Notes under the pieces: generated by a model | Databases searched by the model: none | Seen by the model: the letters and a program-made list of their open reading frames with translations, nothing else | Told to the model about the DNA's origin: nothing | Translations under genes and position numbers: made by a program | Origin: Pseudomonas fluorescens Q2-87 | GTDB lineage: Bacteria; Pseudomonadota; Gammaproteobacteria; Pseudomonadales; Pseudomonadaceae | DNA length: 64,000 nucleotides | Direction of reading: 5' to 3' | Assembly: GCF_000281895.1 (NCBI RefSeq) | Contig: NZ_CM001558.1 | Coordinates: 310,001-374,000 of the forward strand | Shown here: positions 1 through 9,109 of the stretch, piece after piece | Position numbering within the stretch: position 1 is the first letter of the stretch | Layout: each line of letters opens with the position of its first letter

Positions 1-404
1 TTACGCAGAATGAATGCGCTGAACGCTAGAAAATCATCCAAATGTCCGGTAATGATCGCGACCATGATTGGCAATTGCAGGGCTTGGTAGTCATGCACGG
101 CGATATTCCTGAAACCCACCATGTTCTTCAGGTTTTTCACCAGACCTTCTTTCATCCAGCCACCTTGAAAAAGCAACTCGAATGTATCGCGGGCACTTTG
201 CGGGACACCCAGTCGCTCACGGCGAATCAAATGCTGCCCCATATCCAGTGCCGCTTCACACGCCCGCTGGATGTTCAGGACTGCCGAATCCTGGCGAGTG
301 AAATCGGTTGCAAACGTAGCGGGATCTTTCTCGTACTCCTCCCGCACCCTGGCGACGCAACGCTCGATACTCGCTGCTTTATTGATCAGCACGTCATCGG
401 CCAT
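1..404 (-). CDS. hepT: HepT-like HEPN toxin (3' end beyond window)
   Basis: This is the toxin of a HepT/MntA (HEPN/MNT) type VII toxin-antitoxin pair, a HEPN-fold ribonuclease that the antitoxin silences by AMPylation. I translated 134 residues from an ATG at 404. The reading frame is still open at base 1, so the last few residues lie outside the window. The HEPN active-site motif Rx4-6H is present near the C-terminus as RNIAVHDY (R99, H104), and the following Tyr is the residue the antitoxin modifies in this family. The start overlaps the mntA stop by 11 bases, the usual coupling. HepT proteins are about 135-145 aa, so little is missing. Confidence 0.85.
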   Translation of the reverse strand, partial: MADDVLINKAASIERCVARVREEYEKDPATFATDFTRQDSAVLNIQRACEAALDMGQHLIRRERLGVPQSARDTFELLFQGGWMKEGLVKNLKNMVGFRNIAVHDYQALQLPIMVAIITGHLDDFLAFSAFILR

Positions 405-789
405 ACACACTGCCTTCTTCCTGGATATCCTTGAGCAAACCTGCCCGAGCCTCATCGAGCGCTGTTTTTTCGCTGAGAACAAAACACTCGAACAACCCCG
501 CCTGTACGTCTCTGGCCCAGAGCCGCTGACCTCGAGTCACGATCTGATACTGCATAACGGTCGTTGCCCCGCGTAGATCGATCAGATCCACCGGACTGCC
601 CGCGATATCCGCCAAATCACCTGAAAGCTGCCATAACGACACAGGATCGACTTCGCCGGACAAAAGCACAGCCAAATCGACATCGCTGCCAGGCCCGGCG
701 GTGCCCTGTGCATGGCTACCGAACAGGTAAACCGCCAGCAGTCCAGGGAGGTGATTTTGCAGATGTGTCAGCAAGGCTTGAGTGTTCAT
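394..789 (-). CDS. mntA: MntA-like nucleotidyltransferase antitoxin
   Basis: This 131-aa minimal nucleotidyltransferase is the antitoxin partner of HepT. It AMPylates the HEPN toxin on a Tyr next to its active site. The signature GSx10DxD is intact: G24-S25 in LFGSHAQGT, followed by D36 and D38 in SDVDLAV. I chose the ATG at 789, preceded by an AGGA-type ribosome site, over an in-frame start about 240 bases upstream. The upstream start would run through the terminator hairpin and encode an Arg-rich tail foreign to the family. It precedes and overlaps hepT, so the two form one operon on the minus strand. Function is known for the family; activity here is inferred. Confidence 0.87.
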   Translation of the reverse strand: MNTQALLTHLQNHLPGLLAVYLFGSHAQGTAGPGSDVDLAVLLSGEVDPVSLWQLSGDLADIAGSPVDLIDLRGATTVMQYQIVTRGQRLWARDVQAGLFECFVLSEKTALDEARAGLLKDIQEEGSVYGR

Positions 790-859
790 GCTGCCTATCC
801 TAGCCGCTCGTCCTGAAATCGCGTCAATAATTTCCGTAGTGTGGGTACAAAGCAAAAAA

Positions 860-895
860 AGCCCCGCCCGGCATCGCGCCGGGCGGGGCTTTTGC
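860..895. terminator. Bidirectional Rho-independent terminator
   Basis: A strong GC hairpin (AGCCCCGCCCGG paired with CCGGGCGGGGCT around a short loop) is flanked by a run of A on the left and TTTT on the right, so it can end transcription on either strand. It lies between mntA and lsfA, which diverge. It may insulate them or be left from an older arrangement. Confidence 0.7.
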
Positions 896-1125
896 GTTTC
901 CGAGTCAGGCCCACCCCTGTAGCCCTTCTCGAAACTTCTCCTCTTTTCAGCAACTCGAGGCCTTCTCGAACCTCGCTGGCGATCTTGTGCCGGTATGCAA
1001 AGCGATGCCAGTGAACAGTTTTTTATATTCACTATTGATCTAGATAAATGGATATTTATTCTTTTTAAATCAATCGAAACGGGTGCAGAGTTGGGCTCAC
1101 AACAACCTCATCCAGGAGCCGCACC

Positions 1126-1764
1126 ATGAGCCTCAGACTCGGCGACATCGCCCCCGATTTCGAACAGGATTCCAGCGCCGGCAAGATCCGCTTCCACGAA
1201 TGGCTCGGTGACAGCTGGGGCGTGTTGTTTTCCCATCCGGCGGATTTCACACCCGTGTGCACCACCGAGCTGGGTTTCACCGCCAAGCTCAAGGATGAGT
1301 TCGCCAACCGTGGCGTCAAGGCAATTGCCCTTTCGGTAGACCCGGTGGATTCGCACCACAAGTGGATCGAGGACATCAACGAAACCCAGAATACCGTCGT
1401 CAACTTCCCGATCCTGGCCGATGCCGACCGCAAGGTTTCAGACCTGTACGACCTGATCCATCCCAATGCCAACGACACCTTGACCGTGCGTTCATTGTTT
1501 GTGATCGATCCGAACAAGAAGGTCCGGTTGACCATTACCTATCCAGCCAGCACCGGTCGCAATTTCCATGAGATCTTGCGGGTAATCGACTCCTTGCAAC
1601 TGACCGACAATTACAAAGTCGCCACCCCGGCCAACTGGCAGGACGGTGACGAAGTGGTGATCGTGCCGTCGCTCAAGGACGAGGATGAAATCAAGCAGCG
1701 CTTCCCCAAGGGCTACCGCGCCGTGAAGCCTTATCTGCGCCTTACCCCGCAACCCAATCGCTGA
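1126..1764 (+). CDS. lsfA: LsfA-type 1-Cys peroxiredoxin (Prx6 family)
   Basis: A 212-aa cytosolic thiol peroxidase that reduces hydrogen peroxide and organic hydroperoxides. The peroxidatic cysteine is C45 in the motif PxxxTxxC (HPADFTPVCTTE). The long C-terminal domain (about residues 165-212, with TPANWQDGDEVVIVPS and FPKGYRAVKPYLR) is typical of the Prx6/1-Cys branch. In pseudomonads lsfA is induced by sulfate starvation and sits next to the sulfonate genes, as here with ssuEADCBF about 240 bases downstream. That context suggests protection against peroxide made during desulfonation or against loss of cellular thiols. A separate terminator follows, so it is probably its own transcription unit. 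Confidence 0.93.
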   Translation: MSLRLGDIAPDFEQDSSAGKIRFHEWLGDSWGVLFSHPADFTPVCTTELGFTAKLKDEFANRGVKAIALSVDPVDSHHKWIEDINETQNTVVNFPILADADRKVSDLYDLIHPNANDTLTVRSLFVIDPNKKVRLTITYPASTGRNFHEILRVIDSLQLTDNYKVATPANWQDGDEVVIVPSLKDEDEIKQRFPKGYRAVKPYLRLTPQPNR

Positions 1765-1779
1765 TGCAACACTGAACCT

Positions 1780-1805
1780 GTGGGAGCGAGCAAGCTCGCT
1801 CCCAC
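1780..1805. repeat. REP palindrome
   Basis: A near-perfect inverted repeat of GTGGGAGCGAGC around a 2-base loop, one member of the GTGGGAGCGRGC REP family seen at many places in this window. It lies between lsfA and its terminator. Confidence 0.7.
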
Positions 1806-1832
1806 GCCAATGAACTGTGCACCAAGGGTTTT

Positions 1833-1854
1833 GGCCGTTTCGACGGCCTTTTTT
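1833..1854 (+). terminator. Rho-independent terminator of lsfA
   Basis: A GGCCGT-TTCG-ACGGCC hairpin with a stable UUCG tetraloop is followed by TTTTTT. The rest of the gap to ssuE (about 1855-2006) is AT-rich and should carry the ssu promoter. I could not assign its exact elements. Confidence 0.85.
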
Positions 1855-2006
1855 ATTGCTTGGAAAAAAGCTCCTTGTATATATCCAAATAGAATAACCA
1901 AATGAATAAATATGATTTAAAGATATATTGATCCCCTGTTATGGTTTGTCCCGTACAGCGAGATCGCCTACTGCGAATCGCACGTGACCTTTAAGGAATG
2001 CTTGGC

Positions 2007-2600
2007 ATGTTGGTCGTCTCACTCGGTGGCAGTCCCAGCCAGCGCTCCCGTTCCGGGGTACTGCTGGAACGCTCGCAACGCTGGTTGCAGCGGCAAGGTG
2101 TCGAGGTCGTGAGCTATCAGGTGCGCGATTTCCCGGCCGAAGACCTGCTCCATGCCCGTTTCGACAGCCCGAAGGTCGTCGACCTGCTCCAGCAAATCGA
2201 AAACGCCGACGGCCTGTTGATCGCCACACCGGTATACAAGGCCTCTTTCTCCGGTGCGTTGAAGACCGTGCTTGACCTGCTGCCTGAGCGCGCCCTGGCC
2301 CATAAGGTGGTGTTGCCCATGGCCACCGGCGGCAGCATCGCTCACATGCTGGCGGTGGACTACGCCCTCAAGCCGGTGCTTTCGGCGCTCAAGGCCCAGG
2401 AAATGCTCCACGGAATTTTTGCCGAAGACAGCCAGATCGCTTATGGCGAAGGCAGCGCCCAGGCGCAATTGACGCCGGCCTTGCAACAACGTCTGGATGA
2501 GGCGCTGGAACAGTTTTTCAGCGCCATGGCCCGCCGGCCCAAGCCGCTGGACCCCGCTGTATTGAATGAACGTTTGTTGAGTGCTCGCTGGAGCATTTGA
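2007..2600 (+). CDS. ssuE: NAD(P)H-dependent FMN reductase SsuE
   Basis: A 197-aa flavodoxin-fold reductase that supplies FMNH2 to the monooxygenase SsuD for release of sulfite from alkanesulfonates. The N-terminus [16 protein letters not shown] has the phosphate-binding GSPSxxSRS motif of the NADPH-dependent FMN reductase family, and [14 protein letters not shown] is the flavin-binding segment. The ATG at 2007 is chosen because AAGGA lies at proper spacing upstream; a start at 1998 would leave no spacing. It is the first gene of the ssuEADCBF operon, about 90 bases ahead of ssuA. Confidence 0.92.
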   Translation: MLVVSLGGSPSQRSRSGVLLERSQRWLQRQGVEVVSYQVRDFPAEDLLHARFDSPKVVDLLQQIENADGLLIATPVYKASFSGALKTVLDLLPERALAHKVVLPMATGGSIAHMLAVDYALKPVLSALKAQEMLHGIFAEDSQIAYGEGSAQAQLTPALQQRLDEALEQFFSAMARRPKPLDPAVLNERLLSARWSI

Positions 2601-2689
2601 ACGCTACTTACCCAGATTCAACTCACCTTACTCAGCCGCTAACGGCCAAGCAGGTGCAGCCAAAACCCCACAGCAAAAAGGAGAGCGCC

Positions 2690-3655
2690 ATGCGCACTGT
2701 CATTTTGCGTCGCGGGCTGGTCGCACTGTTTGCTGCGGCTGTGTCCTTCGGCGCCATCATCCAGGCTCAAGCCGAGACCTTGCGGATCGGTTATCAGAAA
2801 TACGGCACCCTGGTGCTGCTCAAGGCCAAGGGTTCGCTGGAAAAACGTCTCGCTGCCCAAGGCGTGGACGTGCAGTGGACGGAGTTTCCCGGCGGCCCGC
2901 AACTGCTCGAAGGCTTGAACGTCGGCTCCATCGATTTCGGCGTGACCGGCGAAACTCCACCCGTGTTTGCCCAAGCAGCAGGCGCCGATCTGCTCTACGT
3001 TGCCTACGAACCTCCAGCCCCCACCAGCGAAGCCATCCTGGTGCCCAAAGGGTCGCCCATTCAGTCGGTGCAAGACCTCAAGGGCAAGAAAGTCGCGCTG
3101 AACAAAGGCTCCAACGTCCACTACCTGCTGGTGCGGGCGCTGGAAGATGCGGGTCTTGAATACACTGATATCCAGACGGTTTTCCTGCCGCCGGCCGACG
3201 CCCGCGCTGCGTTCGAACGTGGCAGTGTCGACGCCTGGGTCATCTGGGATCCGTACCAGGCAGCCGCCGAGCAGCAGTTGCAGGCCCGTACCCTGCGTGA
3301 CGGCAAGGGTATCGTCGACAACCACCAGTTCTATCTCGCCACCAAGCCTTATGCGCAAAAAAATCCGCAGGTCATTACGGCCCTGGTGGAAGAAGTGCGC
3401 GCCGTGGGCGAATGGTCCAAGGCCAATCCTGAAGACGTGACGCAGCAGGTTTCGCCACTGCTCGGGCTGCCTGCCGACATCACGCTGACCTCGGTGAAAC
3501 GCCAGGGCTATGGGGCATTGTTTCTCACGCCAGAAGTCGTCGCGGCGCAGCAGAAAATCGCCGACAGCTTCTACCAGCTCAAATTGATTCCCAAGCCCTT
3601 GAGCATCAAGGACGTGATCTGGACGCCGCCGGCGGCCGTTGCGAAAGCCCAGTAA
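2690..3655 (+). CDS. ssuA: Aliphatic sulfonate-binding periplasmic protein SsuA
   Basis: A 321-aa periplasmic substrate-binding protein of the SsuABC sulfonate ABC importer (NMT1/TauA fold). The start at 2690 follows an AAAAAGGAGAG ribosome site and opens a signal peptide ([28 protein letters not shown], cleavage after about residue 28). The mature protein begins with [13 protein letters not shown], typical of the family. The longer frame starting at 2597 has no signal peptide at its N-terminus and is rejected. It probably delivers alkanesulfonates to SsuC. It sits between the reductase and monooxygenase genes, the arrangement known from Pseudomonas putida. Confidence 0.94.
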   Translation: MRTVILRRGLVALFAAAVSFGAIIQAQAETLRIGYQKYGTLVLLKAKGSLEKRLAAQGVDVQWTEFPGGPQLLEGLNVGSIDFGVTGETPPVFAQAAGADLLYVAYEPPAPTSEAILVPKGSPIQSVQDLKGKKVALNKGSNVHYLLVRALEDAGLEYTDIQTVFLPPADARAAFERGSVDAWVIWDPYQAAAEQQLQARTLRDGKGIVDNHQFYLATKPYAQKNPQVITALVEEVRAVGEWSKANPEDVTQQVSPLLGLPADITLTSVKRQGYGALFLTPEVVAAQQKIADSFYQLKLIPKPLSIKDVIWTPPAAVAKAQ

Positions 3656-3680
3656 TTCGACTTCTTTAGGAGACCACTCC

Positions 3681-4829
3681 ATGAGCCTCAATATCTTCTG
3701 GTTCCTGCCTACCCACGGCGACGGCCATTACCTTGGCACCGCCGAAGGCGCCCGCGCCGTTGACCACGGTTACCTGCAACAAGTCGCCCAGGCGGCGGAT
3801 CGACTGGGTTTTGGCGGCGTGCTGATCCCCACCGGCCGCTCCTGCGAGGACTCCTGGCTGGTGGCTGCGTCATTGATCCCGGTAACCCAGCGCCTGAAAT
3901 TCCTCGTGGCCCTGCGCCCCGGGATCATTTCCCCGACGGTGGCGGCGCGCCAGGCTGCGACCCTGGACCGCTTGTCCGGCGGCCGCGCGCTGTTCAACCT
4001 GGTGACCGGCGGCGACCCGGATGAACTGGCCGGCGACGGTCTGTTCCTGGATCACGAGCAGCGTTACCAGGCGTCGGTGGAATTCACCCGTATCTGGCGC
4101 CGGGTCCTGGAAGGCGAGACCGTGGATTACGACGGCGAACATATAAGTGTGAAAGGCGCCAAGCTGCTCTATCCACCGATCCAGCAACCGCGTCCGCCGC
4201 TGTATTTCGGCGGCTCGTCGGAAGCTGCCCAGGACCTCGCCGCCGAACAGGTGGAAATGGTGCTGACCTGGGGCGAGCCGCCAGCGGCCGTTGCGGAAAA
4301 AATTGCCCAGGTGCGGGCCAAGGCCGCGAAGCTGGGACGCACCGTGCGCTTTGGCATTCGCTTGCATGTGATCGTGCGTGAAACCAACGCCGAAGCCTGG
4401 CAAGCGGCCGACCGGCTGATTTCCCACCTGGACGACGACACCATCGCCCGTGCCCAGGCGTCCCTGGCGCGCTTCGATTCGGTGGGCCAGCAACGCATGG
4501 CCGCCCTGCACGGCGGCAGTCGCGACAAGCTGGAAGTCAGCCCCAACCTCTGGGCCGGTGTCGGCCTGGTTCGCGGCGGTGCCGGTACAGCGCTGGTGGG
4601 CGATGGTCCGACCGTGGCGGCGCGGGTCAAGGAATATGCTGACCTGGGCATCGACACCTTCATTTTCTCGGGTTACCCACACCTGGAAGAGTCTTATCGC
4701 GTGGCAGAGTTGCTGTTTCCGCACCTGGACGTGGAGCGTCCGGAACTGCCGAAGAGCCAGGGTTACGTAAGCCCGTTCGGTGAGATGGTCGCCAACGACA
4801 TCCTTCCCAAAGCCGCGTCCCAGAGCTGA
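3681..4829 (+). CDS. ssuD: FMNH2-dependent alkanesulfonate monooxygenase SsuD
   Basis: A 382-aa bacterial-luciferase-fold monooxygenase that converts alkanesulfonates plus O2 and FMNH2 into aldehyde and sulfite. Its length matches SsuD proteins of known function. It opens with [19 protein letters not shown] and contains [20 protein letters not shown] and [16 protein letters not shown], all typical of SsuD. The ATG at 3681 follows TTTAGGAGACC. It works with SsuE, six bases of intergenic space precede ssuC, and it belongs to the same operon. Confidence 0.95.
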   Translation: MSLNIFWFLPTHGDGHYLGTAEGARAVDHGYLQQVAQAADRLGFGGVLIPTGRSCEDSWLVAASLIPVTQRLKFLVALRPGIISPTVAARQAATLDRLSGGRALFNLVTGGDPDELAGDGLFLDHEQRYQASVEFTRIWRRVLEGETVDYDGEHISVKGAKLLYPPIQQPRPPLYFGGSSEAAQDLAAEQVEMVLTWGEPPAAVAEKIAQVRAKAAKLGRTVRFGIRLHVIVRETNAEAWQAADRLISHLDDDTIARAQASLARFDSVGQQRMAALHGGSRDKLEVSPNLWAGVGLVRGGAGTALVGDGPTVAARVKEYADLGIDTFIFSGYPHLEESYRVAELLFPHLDVERPELPKSQGYVSPFGEMVANDILPKAASQS

Positions 4830-4836
4830 GGCGGCC

Positions 4837-5619
4837 ATGAAGAAAATCATCCACAACCTGGCGCCATGGGCGGTGCCGCTGCTGTTGCTGGCGGTCTGGC
4901 AACTGTCGGTGTCGGCCGGCTGGTTATCCACACGGATCCTGCCGGCACCGGTGGCGGTGATCGAGGCGGGGGTGAACCTGGTGCGCAGCGGCGAGATCTG
5001 GACGCACCTGGCGATCAGCGGTTGGCGGGCGGCGGTTGGCTTCCTGATTGGTGGCGGCATTGGCCTGGCGCTGGGGTTCATCACCGGCCTGTCGAAATGG
5101 GGCGAACGCCTGTTGGACAGTTCGGTGCAAATGGTCCGTAACGTCCCGCACCTGGCGCTGATTCCACTGGTGATCCTGTGGTTCGGCATCGATGAGTCGG
5201 CGAAGATTTTCCTGGTGGCCCTGGGCACGTTGTTCCCGATCTACCTCAACACTTACCACGGGATTCGCAACGTCGATCCGGCATTGGTCGAGATGTCCCG
5301 CAGCTACGGCTTGTCCGGCTTCAACCTGTTCCGGCAAGTGATATTGCCGGGCGCCTTGCCATCGATCCTGGTGGGCGTGCGGTTTGCGCTGGGCTTCATG
5401 TGGCTGACGCTGATCGTGGCGGAAACCATCTCTGCCAGCTCCGGCATTGGCTACCTGGCGATGAATGCCCGGGAGTTCTTGCAGACTGATGTGGTGGTGC
5501 TGGCGATTCTTCTGTACGCGGTGCTGGGCAAATTGGCCGACCTCGCAGCCCGAGGGCTGGAGCGGGTCTGGCTGCGCTGGCATCCGGCTTATCAAGTGAA
5601 CAAGGGAGGTGCCGCATGA
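4837..5619 (+). CDS. ssuC: Sulfonate ABC transporter permease SsuC
   Basis: A 260-aa inner-membrane permease of the binding-protein-dependent type, with about six transmembrane segments (first at residues 10-28). The EAA-type cytoplasmic loop that contacts the ATPase is seen as [31 protein letters not shown]. It forms the channel for sulfonates delivered by SsuA. Its stop overlaps the ssuB start in an ATGA, so translation is coupled. I used the ATG at 4837 rather than an earlier in-frame one because it gives the usual family length and a Lys-rich N-terminus before the first membrane segment. Confidence 0.93.
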   Translation: MKKIIHNLAPWAVPLLLLAVWQLSVSAGWLSTRILPAPVAVIEAGVNLVRSGEIWTHLAISGWRAAVGFLIGGGIGLALGFITGLSKWGERLLDSSVQMVRNVPHLALIPLVILWFGIDESAKIFLVALGTLFPIYLNTYHGIRNVDPALVEMSRSYGLSGFNLFRQVILPGALPSILVGVRFALGFMWLTLIVAETISASSGIGYLAMNAREFLQTDVVVLAILLYAVLGKLADLAARGLERVWLRWHPAYQVNKGGAA

Positions 5620-6421
5620 CCGCCCAACAACCTCCGCGCCTGCTGCGAGGCATTCCGCTGGCAGTGCGAAAGCTGCAAAAGACTTTCGGCTCGCGCCAAG
5701 TGCTGCGTGATATCGACCTGCATATCCCGGCCGGGCAATTCGTCGCCGTGGTCGGTCGCAGCGGCTGCGGCAAAAGTACCTTGCTGCGTTTGCTGGCCGG
5801 CCTCGATCAACCCACCGACGGCCAGTTGCTCGCCGGCTCGGCACCGCTGAGCGCGGCGCAACAGGACACGCGGCTGATGTTCCAGGAAGCGCGTTTGCTG
5901 CCCTGGAAAAAATCATCGACAACGTCGGCCTTGGGCTCAAGGGCAACTGGCGGCCGCAAGCGTTGCAGGCACTGGAAGCCGTGGGCTTGGCCGACCGCGC
6001 CAACGAATGGCCGGCGGCACTGTCCGGTGGACAGAAGCAGCGAGTGGCCCTGGCCCGCGCGCTGATCCACCAACCGCGCCTGCTGTTGCTCGACGAGCCG
6101 TTGGGCGCGCTGGATGCCCTGACCCGCATCGAGATGCAGCAGTTGATCGAAAACCTCTGGCAACAACACGGGTTTACCGTGCTGCTGGTGACCCACGACG
6201 TCAGCGAAGCGGTGGCGATTGCCGACCGGGTCATCCTGATCGAGGACGGCCAGATCGGCCTCGATTTGCTCATCGACCTTCCACGTCCCCGGGTTCGCGG
6301 CTCGCACCGCCTGGCGGCCCTGGAAACCGAAGTCCTCAACCGTGTGCTGTCCTTGCCCGGCCAACCGCCGGAACCCGAACCCGTTTCACCCTTGCCCACG
6401 CAACTGCGTTGGGCGCAATAA
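5616..6421 (+). pseudogene. ssuB: Sulfonate ABC transporter ATPase SsuB, frameshifted
   Basis: This would be the roughly 268-aa ATPase of the sulfonate importer. The first part, read from 5616, has Walker A (GRSGCGKST) and the Q-loop ([10 protein letters not shown]). The signature (LSGGQKQR), Walker B ([12 protein letters not shown]) and H-loop (VTHD) lie in a second frame that continues to 6421. The frames join if one A is added to the AAAAAA at 5907-5912: TGG then seven A gives the expected WKKIIDN before [14 protein letters not shown]. So a single base is missing in a homopolymer. The rest is well preserved, which fits either a sequencing error or a very recent mutation. As written, only a truncated 149-aa product without the signature motif would be made. 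Confidence 0.9.
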
Positions 6422-6446
6422 CTTCATCCAGACAGGAATCGACACC

Positions 6447-6662
6447 ATGACTATCAAAGCCATCAACGTACGCAACCAGTTCAAGGGCACCATCAAGGAA
6501 ATCGTCGAAGGCGACGTGCTGTCGGAAATCGACGTGCAGACCGCCTCCGGCATTGTCACTTCGGTCATCACCACCCGCTCGGTCAAGGAACTGGAACTGG
6601 CCATCGGCAGCGAAGTGATCGCCTTCGTCAAATCCACCGAGGTGTCTATCGCCAAGTTGTGA
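6447..6662 (+). CDS. ssuF: Molybdopterin-binding-like TOBE protein SsuF
   Basis: A 71-aa single TOBE (Mop-like) domain protein, starting MTIKAINVRNQFKGTIKEI and containing SVITTRSVKELELAIGSEV and AFVKSTEVSIAKL, the standard Mop fold. In P. putida the last ssu gene, ssuF, encodes such a protein and is needed for sulfonate use, though its exact role is unclear. The ATG at 6447 follows ACAGGAATCGACACC. It is the last gene of the ssu operon, 25 bases after the ssuB stop, and a terminator follows directly. Confidence 0.9.
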   Translation: MTIKAINVRNQFKGTIKEIVEGDVLSEIDVQTASGIVTSVITTRSVKELELAIGSEVIAFVKSTEVSIAKL

Positions 6663-6679
6663 GCGATATTTCACCCACA

Positions 6680-6715
6680 GCCCCGGACGGCGCGAGCCCT
6701 TCGGGGTTTTTGGGT
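6680..6715 (+). terminator. Terminator of the ssu operon
   Basis: CCCCG pairs with CGGGG across a 16-base loop and is followed by TTTTTGGGTTTTT. It sits 18 bases after the ssuF stop, the expected place for the end of the ssuEADCBF transcript. Confidence 0.65.
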
Positions 6716-6746
6716 TTTTGGGCGACCTGCGGATGGGCTTTGTTGA

Positions 6747-6805
6747 GGTTGGAGGGGGCTGCTGCGCAGCCCAGCGGGAGCAAGCTCCCTCGCCACGAGG
6801 CAGTT
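6747..6805. repeat. REP element, GGGAGCAAGCTCCCTCGCCAC type
   Basis: It contains GGGGGCTGCTGCGCAGCCC followed by AGCGGGAGCAAGCTCCC and TCGCCAC. This is the second REP type in the window and recurs at 7527-7665, 48840-49155 and 58030-58166. It lies just past the 3' end of the TetR gene. Confidence 0.65.
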
Positions 6806-6811
6806 GCTGGG

Positions 6812-7447
6812 TCAGGGGGCATCACGCTTGGGCAAATATGGCGGCAGGTACAGCCCCAGGTATGCGTCGAATACCCGCATCCCTTCTTCGGCCATGCGCG
6901 GCGTAATCTGGTTGTGCTGCTGCACCGAGCGGGCGTAGACCCGGTCGCCCAGTTCCATGGCCAAGGCGAACACGTCGACGTCCTTGGGCAACGCCGGCAA
7001 CTCGAAGTGGCGGTCGAAGAGTTTGTGCATCAGGTCGCCCAGCTCAAGGTCGTGCTGGCGGTCGGCTTGGGTGACTTCGGTCAGGCCGTGCTGGGCCAGG
7101 ATGAGTTGGCGAGCGGCGGCGTCTTGGCTATAGATGGCAAGCACGCGCTGCTCCACCAGCCGTGACAGATCGCTCCAATGGTTCAGCGCCCCATGGTCGA
7201 TCGGTGCTTGCAGGCAGGCCCGGAACGCAGCGTGGATATCGGCGGTGAGGGCTTCGAGCAGGGCCGGGACGCTGGCAAAGAAGTGGTACACCGATGAGGG
7301 CGGGATCCCGGCACGCTCGGCAACGCTGTAGATCGACAGGCTAGTCACACCTTCGGCCGCAAGCAGCGTACGGGCGGCATCGAGAATCGAGTCGATCCGG
7401 GCCTGGCTGCGTGCGCGAGGTTTGCGAGGGGTGGCGATGCGCGTCAT
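6812..7447 (-). CDS. TetR/AcrR-family transcriptional regulator
   Basis: A 211-aa regulator. The N-terminal helix-turn-helix (about residues 15-60) reads RIDSILDAARTLLAAEG, then SIYSVAERAGIPPSSVYHFF, the TetR recognition-helix pattern. The C-terminal ligand domain has no feature that names a ligand. It lies downstream of spuI on the same strand, 286 bases away and beyond a terminator, so it is probably transcribed separately. A TetR gene (aguR) lies near spuI in P. aeruginosa, but I cannot tell whether this is its orthologue. A role in polyamine or sulfonate control is possible by position only. Confidence 0.85.
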   Translation of the reverse strand: MTRIATPRKPRARSQARIDSILDAARTLLAAEGVTSLSIYSVAERAGIPPSSVYHFFASVPALLEALTADIHAAFRACLQAPIDHGALNHWSDLSRLVEQRVLAIYSQDAAARQLILAQHGLTEVTQADRQHDLELGDLMHKLFDRHFELPALPKDVDVFALAMELGDRVYARSVQQHNQITPRMAEEGMRVFDAYLGLYLPPYLPKRDAP

Positions 7448-7526
7448 GGATGTCTCCTGCGGGGCTGGCGGGCATTGTACGCAGAGCGAGGGGAGGGTCC
7501 ATAGCAGCGCTAATGAACAAAGGTAT

Positions 7527-7665
7527 TCCCGTGGCGAGGGAGCTTGCTCCCGCTGGGGTGCGAAGCAGCCCTCAAAACAGCCACTGCAGTGTATAAGGTC
7601 GATCGCTTTAGCCTGTTGGGGCCGCTGCGCGGCCCAGCGGGAGCAAGCTCCCTCGCCACAAAGGC
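7527..7665. repeat. Inverted pair of REP elements
   Basis: Two oppositely oriented copies of the GTGGCGAGGGAGCTTGCTCCC element (about 7529-7556 and 7634-7662) flank a spacer of about 80 bases, a REPIN/BIME-like arrangement. The region between the TetR start and the spuI terminator contains nothing else recognisable. Confidence 0.7.
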
Positions 7666-7679
7666 TGATGAGTGCCCAT

Positions 7680-7720
7680 AAAAAACGCCGCGGCCTTTTA
7701 GGGCCGCGGCGTTGTTTTTT
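7680..7720. terminator. Bidirectional terminator after spuI
   Basis: An AACGCCGCGGCC stem pairs with GGCCGCGGCGTT, with AAAAA on the left and GTTTTTT on the right. On the minus strand it follows the spuI stop by 13 bases and has a proper T tract. Confidence 0.85.
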
Positions 7721-7732
7721 TACTGCAACCGC

Positions 7733-9109
7733 TTAAACGGTATGCAGGTACCAGTTGTATTCAAGGTCGGAAATGGAGTGTTCGAATTCCTCCAGTTCAC
7801 TTTCCTTGCAAGCCACGAAGATATCGATGTACTTCGGATCGATGTACTTGGCCATGACTTCGCTGTCGTCCAGTTCGCGCAGGGCATCGCGCAAGTTGTT
7901 CGGCAGGCTTTGCTCGTTCTGCTCGTAGCTGTTGCCTTCCACCGGCGCGCCGGGCTCGATCTTGTTGGTCAGGCCGTGGTGCACGCCTGCCAGCACGGCG
8001 GCCATCAGCAGATAGGGGTTGGCGTCGGCACCGGCGACACGGTGTTCCAGGCGTACGGCGTCGGCGGAGCCGGTCGGTACGCGCAAGGCTACCGTGCGGT
8101 TGTCCAGGCCCCAGGTCGGCGAGTTCGGCACGTAGAACTGTGCGCCGAAACGACGGTAGGAGTTGACGTTCGGGCAGAGGAAAGCCATCTGCGCGGGCAG
8201 GGTCTCGAGCACACCGCCGATCGCGTGACGCAGCGCGGCGTTCTGCTCGGGATCCTCGCTGGCAAAAATATTCTTGCCGTCCTTGTCCAGAATCGAAATG
8301 TGCACGTGCAGACCATTGCCCGCCTGGCCCGGATACGGCTTGGCCATGAAGGTGGTGTCCATTTCATGGTCGTAGGCGATGTTCTTGATCAAACGCTTGA
8401 GCAGGACCGCGTAGTCGCACGCCTTGATCGGGTCAGCCACGTGGTGCAGGTTCACTTCGAACTGCGCCGGGGCACTTTCCTTGACGATGGCGTCGGCGGG
8501 GATGCCTTGCTCCTTGGCCCCTTCCAGAATGTCCTGGAGGCAATCGACATACTCGTCGAGGTCGTCGATCAGGTAGACCTGTGTCGAGTGCGGGCGTTTG
8601 CCGGAGATCGGCGAGCGGGGCGGTTGTGGGCGTCCATTCACGTTCTCCTGGTCGATCAGGTAGAACTCAAGCTCGAATGCGGCGCAAATGGTCAGACCCA
8701 GCTCATCGAACTTGGTCACCACCTGGCGCAGCACTTCACGCGGGTCGGCGAAGAAGGGCTCTCCTTCGAGTTCATGCATGGTCATTAACAGTTGCGCGGT
8801 AGGGCGCTTCTGCCAAGGCTCATTGCACAGGGTGTCAGGGATTGGATAGCAGATCCGGTCGGCATCGCCGATGTCCAGACCCAGGCCGGTGCTTTCCACC
8901 GTAGAGCCATTGATATCCAGGGCAAATAAAGAGGCCGGCAGGTTGATGCCTTTCTCGTAAACCTTGTGGAGGCTGGTGCGTTCGATGCGCTTGCCGCGCA
9001 CCACACCATTCATATCCGCAATCAGAAGGTCAACGTACAGAACCTCAGGATGTTCCTTAAGGAACGCGTTCGCTTCGTTAAGCTGAACGGCACGCGGGGG
9101 TACCGACAT
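7733..9109 (-). CDS. spuI: Glutamylpolyamine synthetase SpuI (glutamine synthetase-like)
   Basis: A 458-aa glutamine-synthetase-fold ligase that joins glutamate to a polyamine (gamma-glutamylation), first step of the PuuA-type polyamine catabolic route. The GS beta-grasp domain is in residues about 15-115. The catalytic domain carries ELEFYLID, the GNGLHVHIS histidine segment, CPNVNSYRRFG and the HRVAGADANPYL metal/ATP segment. It is divergent from spuABC..., exactly as spuI is in P. aeruginosa. It is related to but distinct from SpuB in this window; multiple such ligases with different amine preferences are known in pseudomonads. The exact substrate here is inferred. Confidence 0.88.
   Translation of the reverse strand: MSVPPRAVQLNEANAFLKEHPEVLYVDLLIADMNGVVRGKRIERTSLHKVYEKGINLPASLFALDINGSTVESTGLGLDIGDADRICYPIPDTLCNEPWQKRPTAQLLMTMHELEGEPFFADPREVLRQVVTKFDELGLTICAAFELEFYLIDQENVNGRPQPPRSPISGKRPHSTQVYLIDDLDEYVDCLQDILEGAKEQGIPADAIVKESAPAQFEVNLHHVADPIKACDYAVLLKRLIKNIAYDHEMDTTFMAKPYPGQAGNGLHVHISILDKDGKNIFASEDPEQNAALRHAIGGVLETLPAQMAFLCPNVNSYRRFGAQFYVPNSPTWGLDNRTVALRVPTGSADAVRLEHRVAGADANPYLLMAAVLAGVHHGLTNKIEPGAPVEGNSYEQNEQSLPNNLRDALRELDDSEVMAKYIDPKYIDIFVACKESELEEFEHSISDLEYNWYLHTV

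Noticed and set aside
6812..7447. Naming the TetR gene aguR
   Set aside because: Position near spuI is suggestive, but no aguA/aguB genes are in the window and I cannot confirm similarity by sequence.
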